A stretch of 64,000 nucleotides of DNA, from NCBI RefSeq assembly GCF_024713975.1, contig NC_091096.1, positions 6,017,501-6,081,500 on the forward strand, in the 5' to 3' direction. The DNA is from Paralichthys olivaceus (Eukaryota > Chordata > Actinopteri > Pleuronectiformes > Paralichthyidae). Shown piece after piece: positions 51,304 to 61,625 of the stretch (positions within the stretch are counted from its first letter, which is position 1; each line of letters begins with the position of its first letter). The notes under the pieces are model-generated. The model was not told the origin of the DNA, did no database searches, and saw only the letters and a list, made by a program, of their open reading frames with translations. A program made the translations under genes and the position numbers.

Positions 51304-52113
51304 ACTGCACCGCACACAGAGACAACATAACACTGAAGAGCGACACATGGGGCATGTTTATGAACACTGCATCGTGCCCAGACGAGAGGCCGAGGAATGT
51401 ATGAACCTCTTTTCACCTGAATGTTAAAAGTGCAAAGTGATTTATAGGAAAAGCGGAAAAGCCCTGATTCTGATTGTCTTATATTTAATGAAATAGAGGT
51501 TTGTGCTGCTATGTTTTAATATGAGGAGTTCTCCAGAAACTGTAGAGGAGTCTGTATGTTGTCTGTTCCAAAACTGATATTTAAGCTACAACGGTGCACT
51601 TTTTGTAAATACAACATCCGAACTGGAGCCAAACCTTGCCATTGACCATATGGCGTACACGGCAGTTGAACTGTACACTGTGACTCAGCTCCAAAGCCAC
51701 ATACAGGGTGGGAATCACTGGATGGTGTCAGCATCATTAAAACACTAAACAGTCACATTTTTAAAGGAGATTTTAGGAATATTAAAGTCTCCTGGGTGAT
51801 CGCGAGCAAATGTATTCTGTTTTTGAAGCAGCAGTATCTATTTAAATATTTTACAGCATTACTTGCTTTTGCGTCTCATGTTTTGTACAAAAGATAATCC
51901 CCATCCGGCAAAAGCTGCAGGCATTGCCCCTGTAGATTGGAGGTGACGTTTGATGAAGTGTTTTTATAATGTAAGAGGAATATTATTAGTACAAATTCCA
52001 AAAATCGCAAATGTGCAAATTATTCTGCATATATTTGAATGTTGTGCTTCTCCATGTACAGTTTGACAAATTCTGAAATGTTTATTTTGTGATGAATAGA
52101 AAATTATACTGTC

Positions 52114-52119
52114 AATAAA
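52114..52119 (+). terminator. Poly(A) signal AATAAA for acsbg2
   Basis: AATAAA in GTCAATAAAAAGCG, 811 bases after the acsbg2 stop. The intervening sequence has no other gene. Confidence 0.55.
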
Positions 52120-52135
52120 AAGCGAGTGATTTGGA

Positions 52136-55056
52136 CAAATTGACCAAATGGGATTCAAGAATTTTTTCTTTTTTTTCAGTTTGGATTAATTAATATTTTC
52201 CAGCATGATGCAAAAGAGCGGCTGAAATCAGTGAATGTTTGAGTTTTTTTCCTGATTAATGACTTAAAAAACCGATAATCATAATAAATATGTGGTGAAC
52301 ATTTTTGATTTCAGCACAGTGAAGATCATTTTCTCACTTATTTTGAATAAGATGTGACGGACAATGCTCCTGAGCAGAAACACAAATTCATAAGTAGCAA
52401 ACTTTTTTTTTAAATCACTATTTTTAGGATTGAACATTTGCATCGGCCTGAGGCACTTTTCTTTGTGTGAAATTTAAAGGGTGTAACCGCCAGTAAACAT
52501 CAGTGTTAGCACGTTAGCTCCGGATTGTTTTCCTGATAAATGACTTCACATGAGATAAAATCTTTTCAACTAAATGGATTAGCATTTAAATTAGAAGAAT
52601 CACTGGATAATAAAGTCAGTGTCATTAGCTTTTTAAGAATTCATAAAAAGTTGCGAGTTGGTTTTACATTTTTTTCGTCTTTATAAAATGAAAAGATGTC
52701 AGAAAAGAAATCAGTTCAATGCTAAGTGGATATTTTCTAAACATCATTGGGCTAATCGTATTAGTATGGATTGAAAAGTTATGCAGCTCTTACTTTATAT
52801 CTTTGCTTATTTAAATAGACATAAGCTTTAAACCAAATTATAAGTAATTTTTTATATTATTTCGGCTTTTCAGAAAGTTGGAGGTGGTAACTCATGGTGG
52901 ATATGTAAAGTATATGCAAGAGGCCAAACTCGGCATATAAGTAAAATACAATGTCAAAAACTAGTGTCAGTGTGTTTGGATTTAATTAAAAACACTGCAG
53001 CTGAAAACTTAATGTGTCATTAACTCTGTTGAGCCGAGCCGATCGTCACTGTCTCTGTGAGAAGTAAAAAAACAAACAAATGACCCCAGGGTTGAGTTTA
53101 TCCCTTCAATTAGTGAGAAAATCATTATCCTAAAGAAGACCCACTTTGACAGGTGTCACTTTCGAAACAGCCGAGCGACTGCGCATGAGGACGGAACAAA
53201 ATACTTTGACAGCAACGTAGCCAGAGGCAACGAGCAAAAGTAAGTCTGGAGAAATGTCTGTAACTACATCAACAGGACCTACGTACATTCATGTATCAGC
53301 AGTGCCTCTTGTTCAACAAACACATTGTCACCGTCACTGATTTTAATCCTTATATCTATATATTGTATCTTCACCACGAATTGTGCGAGAAATGCAAAGA
53401 CGAATTCCATGTTTGCACACAGACGTATCAGATCGCATTCTTGGACAACTGGTTGTGTTGCTTCTTACTGCATCAAAGTTTGTTGGATCAACTTACATGG
53501 CCTCAGATTCCCCGTCTCAGTTCAGCTTTGCATTGTTTGACTTCTCAAACAGTTCGTGCAGGGTTTGTCTAATGGCAGCTTGTTCCCTACGGGCTCTTTA
53601 CTGATGTAGATAATAACAACATGTGCTCATCAGGGGAATAGATCTTAACTGGCTGGAACCTTTCACCTATTTTCTGTGAAAGATTTCTTCAGCAGATGTT
53701 TAACACGTGACCTTAAAAGATTCATGACATCCTTCACCAAGGTGTTTTATTTTGAAAAGAACCGTCCACAATTTTTTCTCCATTTCCTTTAACATTGAAA
53801 TATAAGGTGTTTTATAATTTTTCCACCAATGTCCCTGGGAATAATAAACTTATGGTGAAAAAAATCATCTTTAAAAGACTCACATCGATTTTTGTGCTTT
53901 AATTTATTGTTCTTATTAATGTGTTTGATTATGTTTGGTTTCTATGCAGCAACTGAAGTTTAATCCTTTAACCCAACCAAGTAACCTTGATTACTTTTAG
54001 ACACTCATCTTTGACAAGCAACGCATTCAGTAACTGCAACATCTGAAACCTCGCCTTAAAGTATTTTCATTTATGAGAAGTTATCTAAACCCACCGCATT
54101 ACAATCATCACTCACCTAAGATAAGCAACGTACAGGGACCAAAGCAAACATGTTCAACCCGGATTACTGTCAGTAAAGTTCGAGATAAGAAACAGATACT
54201 TGGTCTTAAAGCAAAAATCTCTGTGCAGCAGCGAGAGACGACTTTGAAACTAAAACTTAACTCAGCAGGAAAGAGCCTGACTGTGATTCTCACCAGTCTT
54301 GTTTTCTTTTCCACCACCAACAGCAACCTGTTAATATTTCACGGTACCAGATTCAGCCAACAAATATTACACTGATGAAAAGAAGCATGTTTCAGGCAAT
54401 GATCTTTTAATTTTAGATCTTAGAGAAACCACAATTTCTTAAACTTAAAATTCACTGTACATACAGATGTCTCCTGAGTGTATGTTTAAGTAATGTGGTA
54501 CATTTTTATTTAAATTACTGCTTATGAGTACATGGTGCAACATACTGAACAATGAAGGTTGATTTCATTCTGAGATATCTACTGTAAATATAAGCAAAAA
54601 GACTTCTTACATGAAATCAAGTTGCAGTGCTGTGGCTGCTGCAGGAGGTGGCACCACACTGCCCTCGTGTGGCTGGAATCATGTCTTACAAACTCATCAG
54701 CGAGAGCCGTGTAACCTCGCTGAGTAATGTAGTGGTTTTCACTGATCATAAAAACATATAAACAAGAGTCCGCAGAAAAACATATAAGGCAATGATGGAC
54801 TGTTGAAGTAGGAAGATAAACTGCACGTTGTTAAAGGGCCAGTTCAACCCAACCCTTCCTCTGGCAGAATCTGCCATGAAGACAGTTACTACCTGAAGCA
54901 GTCAAACTTTCACAGTGACCAGCTTGAAGCAGAAACAATTTGTTAATTAATCCATTAGTCAAAAGAAAATCTTTAGAATTGTACAATGTTTTACCCCTAT
55001 AATAGAAACATAAAAAGATCTTTGGGTTTTGGTTTGACACATTTGGAGAAGTCCCA
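52136..55056. other. Intergenic region between acsbg2 and the BLVRB-like gene
   Basis: About 3 kb, AT-rich, without a supportable coding gene. Short open frames near 53.3-53.6 and 54.07-54.38 kb have no recognisable domain, splice structure or low-complexity explanation. A GC-richer patch at 53150-53240 is listed separately. TTAAAGGGCCAGTTCAACCC at about 54833 may be a remnant of MITE family B. Confidence 0.4.
53150..53240 (+). promoter_or_regulatory. Orphan promoter-like patch with a splice donor
   Basis: An isolated GC-richer patch contains CTGCGCATGAGG, close to an NRF1 site, and ends in a near-perfect donor AGCAAAA|GTAAGTC (about 53238). It resembles a TATA-less first exon on the + strand, but no coding exon follows before the convergent BLVRB-like gene. 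It may start a noncoding transcript. Confidence 0.25.
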
Positions 55057-55062
55057 TTTATT
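55057..55062 (-). terminator. Poly(A) signal AATAAA for the BLVRB-like gene
   Basis: TTTATT on the + strand reads AATAAA on the minus strand, 166 bases past the stop. Confidence 0.5.
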
Positions 55063-55227
55063 TTTACAAAATGGTCACTAGGAAATATCTGAAGATTAGA
55101 CTTAAAATTATAATATTTTGAAAACCAAAACCTTCCATTTACCTCTGCTGTACTGCGGCTGAGGTTTTCTTTTTAAAATGTATTCTGAACTGACACTTTG
55201 GCAACGTTAACTCCTCTTCTTCTTTTC

Positions 55228-57445
55228 TCATTTGGTAGTAATGGCGACCCCCCTCTTGACCCAGGCGTTGCTGCTGACTAGAGAGAGCATGAAGCGAGCC
55301 ACGTCTCCTCTTCCCACCGCACTACCTGCTGGCTGACCATCGCTGTGGGGCACGAAGTATCCCTCGTGGGTCAGAAACTCTTGAGCTGTTGGGGCACAGA
55401 GATGAAAACCTGAGAGTTAGTGGTGTTATGACATCTGGGACCTCAAATAGAGAAAGGTGCACATCATCTTGCCTGTAAGCAAACGAGAACCTCAAGGGAC
55501 GGCCTGTTATTTACCCAAATGGATCCATTCATATAAACAAGCCAGTATATGATGAGAACACGTGCTAATCAGCTTGAACTGTGTCAAACTGGATCCTGAG
55601 GCAGTGGATCATGGATAAAGCACCCTGGCGACAAACAAACTGTCTGTTTTAAATCTGTGCTTGTTTCGCTGCCTGGAAGCAAATCCACCAAGCTCTGTTT
55701 AGAATTATTGATATTTTAAACGATTCAGAAAATTCTCCTTATTCCATTTTCAAGCTGCTGTTTTAAGATTACCTGAGGCCGGCAGGTTCTTGAGTCCAGG
55801 TGGACGGACCACAGTCCAGGTGACGTCCTCAGTCTTCTGCAGAAACTGCTCCATCTCGTACATGTTGGTGAGGACGCTTCGGATCATCGGCAGCAGGAGG
55901 AAGCGGATGAGGTAAGGCGAGTGAGTTCCTGAGTTAGCTAACAATAAAGAAAAAAAAAGCGTTTCGATGTGAAGAAACTTTACATTCTACACAGAATTCA
56001 ATCTGTCCATTATTGATTAATCAAATTATTGTTTTTGACACAATGTCATTCAAAAGGCTTCAAAAGCTTAAGACACTGAAAGAACTACAACTTTATTTCA
56101 ACTTCTCCAACTACGCTGTTGCATTATCATAAATTAGAAAAGGCCTTGAAGGCATCATCATGTGACCTACGCTCAGTATACCAGGAGGTCATGGTGATGA
56201 TCCTGTTGACGCGGGCCTCTCGCATGGCGCTGATCATGGCCTTCATGGAGAGGGTGTAGCCCGACACGGCCGAGAAGAAGGAGGTCGGGAAGCCGAGGCA
56301 GGACATGATCACATCCTGTCCTCTGAAATTACTCTTCAGACTGTCCGCAGAGAAAATATCCGCTTCCACCACCTGGAAGTAGACAAGGAGAGTCAATGAG
56401 AGTCTTTCTTTGCATATGAAAGACCTTTGTTTTGGCACATGAAACATGTTAAATGTCAGGTGGTGTTAAAAGACAAGGCTGGTGCACAGTTTTCTTCTTG
56501 TCAGCAAATCCCGTGAAAAGACAAAAGTGAGCTGGTTTGTCTTCAAATACTTTTTGATTTGAAAAATCAGGAGAACGGTGGCTCGGCCCCCAGCTCATCC
56601 CGTCTGCAGGTGGAAGATGCTTCTGGCGAGACACTGAACTTTAAATTACCCCTGATGCCTGAAAGGCCGACATGATAAAGAAGTGCTGTATAAAAAGACC
56701 TGAAGCGTAAAGAGCCGTTGTTTAATCTAAAAACACAGAATATAAATACAGTTTATTAACCTCGATAAACAGAAGAATCTTTAAAGGCAGTCACAAATGT
56801 AAAATAAAAATAGACTCACTTGAATCTTGTTTGACGAGAGATTTGCATCATTAAATAATAACATTGACTCTTTCTTTTCTATCAAGTCATCAATGTATAC
56901 AATATTATTGGTACAATTATAATTTATTTTGTATAGTATATCCACATCTTTAAATGCCTTTGGTCCTGGAATCCCCTTATTTTTATTTCAATTTGTGTAG
57001 TGGATTGTGTCCTGTTAATTGTATGTTTGGCATGGAGGCGGAGGACTGTGCTATAATTTCGTTGTGCTTGTGTACGAAGTACGACTGTGCAATAAGAAAA
57101 TAGTCTTTTGAATTTGAATTGAATTTGAACCATGCACAGTAACGTTTGTGGCTACCGCCCAGAAACATTAGGAGTACTTCAGGTGTTTCCTCCTCATGTG
57201 AGATCGCACTGACTGACCTGAACTTTGAGCCCAGCAAACAGAGAGGAGCAGCAACGACAGCCTGTAACAGTCACGCAGCACAATAAAACACAGAGTCAGT
57301 GTGGCACTACCTTGAGATTATCATGATGTATGGCAAGTTTTCCCGGGTTCCTGACGATGGCGGTGACCATGTGACCCTGCTGCAGCGCCTGGTTGACCAG
57401 AAACTGACCAGTCTGCCCGGTGGCTCCCAGCACAGCGATCTTCAT
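55228..57445 (-). CDS. BLVRB-like NAD(P)-binding protein (atypical SDR / NmrA-like)
   Basis: This is a single-domain Rossmann-fold protein, probably cytosolic, of the flavin reductase/biliverdin reductase B type. Exons in transcription order: 57445-57311, 56372-56171, 55937-55773, 55385-55228. Phases agree and give 219 aa (human BLVRB 206). The N-terminal MKIAVLGATGQTGQFLVNQA has the GxxGxxG dinucleotide-binding loop. Then come GHMVTAIVRNPGKL, a segment resembling strand 3 (VVEADIFSADSL), GQDVIMSCLGFPT, and a central MTSWYTE. The C-terminal part has WTVVRPPGLKNLP and GRGDVARFMLSLV, as in BLVRB-type proteins. It is clearly diverged from BLVRB itself, so substrate and symbol are left open. There is no signal peptide or membrane segment. 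Confidence 0.85.
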
Positions 57446-60400
57446 CCTCAGACTCTGACACACTGAGCTCAGTCAGGGCTGAAGCTGATCAACGGCTCGA
57501 AGTGGTGAATGGTCTGACCTCTTTAAGTAACGACAGGGGAGGTTCCTTCCCTGTTTCGCAAAGATCAAGTGTTGAAAATGGATTATTCCGGTGCAATAAA
57601 GAGCCTTTGTGATCGATGTTGAATATAAAAATAATTCCACAGTGCACTCAATAAATGTACTTATTCAAATTTAATTCAGGTGCCTCCAACATTCTCATCT
57701 TTGACAAGATTCTACACTTATCAGATAAAAAAGACCTACTGACCTTTTCTAGCTGTTATGTAACTGACACTTTTTTCACTATGGTGTATTAAGTGAAGAT
57801 TAATGATATGGGATTGAAAAATACCCATTAACAAAATTAATTTCATTTTCAATTGTGTAAAACATATAAAAAATAATCTCACATTTGAAAGTGAGGCACC
57901 AGAAAATGTTTGACAGTTCAGCTTAAAAAAAACAAACAAATATAGATATATATATATATATATTTTTTTTTTTCGAATTAAATCCTAAATCCATCTTTCA
58001 TTTCTGAAGTGAGAAAACGTCCCAATTAAAGCCTAGTTTATGCTTCTGCATCACGAAACACAAAAACCTCAACGAAACCAGGCGAGCAAGACAAATACTG
58101 TGCATCACTGTTGCAGCCAAACTGAGCTGAATGGATTATTTCTGCAGCAGAGGATGATGATGAGCGTCTTGGTCAGATGCTCCTGAGGAAACTACCCTCA
58201 CACATTCACTGCAGTTTGATAATACTGGTCAGGAGATCATTCTGGAGATGTATATCTTTGTAGTTTGTACAGTAGCTGCTAATGTTTGAGTGTCTGGGAT
58301 CCACGAGGACAGAGAAATGTGACCCATTTTAAACCATAGAGACGCAGAAACTGTCGCATAATATATCGTTATTTTTGAAGATTGCCAAAGAGGAAGAGGA
58401 AAGATTTTCACACAAAATGAGGTGCTGCTGTCTATGTACAGCATTTCTAACTATTTACTATCATTCAATTGTCATGGCCAGGCCACTCAGTGAGGCAGAT
58501 ATGCTACTTTGTACACAGAAGGACGAGAGCTGCATTTAGAGAGCGTCAGTTTGACTTCTCCAGGGTAAAACCAGCCTCATTGGTTTCAGGGAAAACCCGT
58601 GGTGGTTAATTGTCACCAAAATCTCTCAATGGAACTGCTCCCAAATACACAACAGATATGATCCAATACAAGCCTGTGTGTCCCTGTGATCACTGGGGAG
58701 ACTGTGTTTCATCTAAGTTGTACAAACTGTAGTTTTCTTTACCCTAGAATGGCCCTTTATATTTAAATACTGTACATAGGGAGTGGGTCCTCTCTGCGAA
58801 GAGCACCATGTTTTTTTTTATAGTAGCCTAAACTGGACAAACTAAACATCTTTTGAGTTTTCAGATTTATTTGTAGTATTTTACTGATTATGCTTTTTTA
58901 AATTTTTCATACAGATATTCTTTGTATTTCTTTAAATCTCTTCACCTCTTTTATTCTACTCTTTATAATTTCTTCTCTTTTGTTTTGCTTGAAAGTTGTT
59001 GCTGTCAAACAGTGGGGCATTATCGCCCCCTACTGGCAGTACAATTTACGTTGTGCAATCAGCAGTAGTGTCAGTTTTTACTGAAAAAGGGCCGCTATCT
59101 GTTCACATTGTGTAAAAATAAATGTGCCGATCTCACTATTAGTTGTTCCTGAATGCTATCTATCAATTAACAAGCTGAGAATGATCCACCAGTGACTTAA
59201 AAACAAAAGAAAACTTAAAAACCTGATAATTCTCAGGCGGGTTCCTCAGATGTAATGGCAGCGTTTCTACTCGGAGTTCCACGGTGGTTTACGGACATTT
59301 GTGAATAACACTAATGAGTTTTAACACAAACTCACAGTTTCAACACAAACCGAACATTAGAACATTACAATTGTTTCGATATAAACACAATGAATCCGTG
59401 TATGTGACTTGAATACGCAGCTTCCGTCCTGTCCTCTACTTGTTATCACACACATTTAAAACCTGAAGTATGAATCTGATGAGTGGTGCAGATAAAAACA
59501 GTTTGTTGTAGATGTTACACGTTGTTGTTGTTGTTGTTGAACTAAATCATCGACACACAACAACTCACCTTCTCCATCCACTTCCTGTCAGCGAGGGAGG
59601 CGTTCAAGAGCAGCAGCGTTCAGGTGTGTTGGTTAAGCAACGCTTTTTAAAAGTCCCATTTTCAAGATAATGTCCCAAAAGTGTTTTGATTCAATTTAAT
59701 AATTAACTGATTAATTCATGTTAATGCTTAATCCATCAAGGTTTTGTAGATCTAGGGTTAGGTTTGGTGTTTGGTTTAGAAAATACTCCTATATCACTTT
59801 GCTTGACTTTTTAAATGGGTCAAACAGCTCATTGGAGAGGAATGGTAAGGTGCAGTGCTGGAAGATGACTTCTCTCACAACCCATTAGTCATTTAACACT
59901 CATGGATTAAGATTGATTTGTTAAGAATGAAATATTTATGAGTTATTGATAACGCCTTTAATTAAAGCACTATGAGAAAGTGGTAACAGATTTCTATAGT
60001 GGTGGTATAAGAATAAAACTAGTCTAAGTACTTGTGACACGTATGATAATTACTACCTGAATGTTGTAGGTTTTATTCACCAACTGTGACCAGGTCAGGA
60101 AAGAGTCACGTTATTCTTTGAATAATTAGTAAAATAACTGACTACAAACAATAAGAAGTCAAAATAAAACCATAGATAAACGCAGCAACAAACAGAACCT
60201 TCCATCTTGTCTGTGGGGAACATTTCAAGCTTTTATTTCAGCCTCACCTGAACAGATCTGCAACAGCAGACCCTGCTGTGATAAAACATGGAGGGGTCAG
60301 TGAGAAGCACATCAACAATTCCTATAGAAAGATTTAATTAAGTTTGTTTACGTGAGTTCACACCAGCCTGGACTCAAACAAGCACCTGTGATCAAAAAAC

Positions 60401-60479
60401 ATTTCCAAAAACCAGAAACAGAAACGAGCCTCTCTCCTCCCATGCATGTTTACCTCTGCACTTTGGCATCTTCCTATAT
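57446..60479. other. Intergenic region between the BLVRB-like gene and ppef2
   Basis: This holds the promoter side of the BLVRB-like gene, TA microsatellite (about 57944-57963), a partial family A MITE, and AT-rich DNA. A minus-strand donor, GAGAAG|GTGAGTT (boundary near 59569/59570), next to a CpG-richer segment up to about 59640, could be a noncoding first exon of the BLVRB-like gene. (GTT)n lies at about 59522-59538. No further gene seen. Confidence 0.35.
58700..58866 (+). mobile_element. MITE-like DNA element, family A, copy 3 (truncated)
   Basis: TTTCATCTAAGTTG, GTAGTTTTCTTTACCCTAGA, CCTTTATATTTAAATACTGT and CTGGACAAACTAAACATCTT match the middle of the copies at 27.4 and 41.6 kb. Both terminal inverted repeats are absent. 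Confidence 0.7.
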
Positions 60480-60838
60480 TAAGACCAGTCTAGTCGCATC
60501 AAGTCATTAGCTCGAGTAATCCACTTGTGGCTTGGTGCCTTGATTATGTGATCACATCGAGGGACTGAGCACTGAGACAGAATCAACACAGACCGGTGGA
60601 GCTGCACTCTGGAGATACAGCTTCATCCATGAAGCCTCTGTGGTGACTTACTGGCCCCTGATGCCATTCATCTCCCTACGATGACCGGTCTGACTGACGC
60701 CCTGCGCTTCTGGACCTGACCCTGGTGGACTGGTGGAGTATGAGACAGAGCAAATGGCTGTGTGAAAACTCGCTGACACACAGCACTGACAGACGAACAA
60801 CTTGGGAACTGGTGCCGGAAGAGAGGGGGTGACCACGT
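60480..60838 (+). promoter_or_regulatory. Candidate ppef2 promoter and noncoding first exon
   Basis: The coding start of ppef2 follows an acceptor (GAACAG, 61617), so a leader exon is expected. Upstream, GTAATCC at about 60516 matches the CRX/OTX core TAATCC used by photoreceptor genes, and a donor-like CAC|GTAAGT lies at about 60837. The exon limits are inferred. PPEF2 is known as a photoreceptor-enriched phosphatase, which makes the CRX-like site sensible. Confidence 0.3.
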
Positions 60839-61625
60839 AAGTAAATACATGCAGGATATCATATGTCATCATTATGGATTCTTTCTAGATTGATTTGGTC
60901 AGAATAAAGTCTGAAACATCTTAAAATGTATCTTCAAGGTTTAAATTATTCTTTTAAAACTTTTCCCCACGCTATTATTTTATGTCACAGCACCATTATT
61001 CTTTGGGGTAATTAATTTATCATTCATAGAACAGTGTTTTGGTCTGAAACCCGTCTGAGTAGACGAGCTGTGTGGGTTTAAGAAGGCCAAAACCAACACA
61101 GCCAAAGAAAGTTATCTGCAAACACACTTGAATAAAATCTACATTAGGTTTGTAACTTGTAAACAGTAATTTAGGTATCATTTATTTACCCTAAACAACA
61201 AAGGGATATTTTAAAATACAGTTTCCATATTTGAAATCCATCATTTAATCAAAATAACTGCAGGTCATGATGACTGTTTCCCGCCTCCTCGCTTTCATTG
61301 ATAGCTTAATGTAAGCCTTCGTAGAATTCATACAAAAACAGTCCCCTGCTCCGGGATTGAGGCCACTGAGGTCAGGAGAGAACCACCAGTTAACAAGATT
61401 AAAAGTGCACAAAGTCGTATGTCCTCCAGCTTTACCTGTCCTGCTGCCACACTCAACCTTCCCCTCCGTGAGTGAGAGACGCCAGATCTATTTACGAATG
61501 TGTGAATGAGTAGAGAACCTGTATCTCAATCAGTAAACGTACTCAGATTTTATATATCTATCATATTAAGGTCATACTCTGATTTGTGATTTCAAATCTG
61601 TTTGGTGTTTTGAACAGGAACAGTC

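Noticed and set aside
53291-53604. Three overlapping open frames of 71-93 codons
   Set aside because: All three frames of the same strand are open over about 200 bases by chance, none has a domain, and Cys/His content does not form a known motif.
54073-54375. Open frame of 100 codons in the desert after acsbg2
   Set aside because: No family resemblance, no splice sites in phase, and intergenic-like composition.
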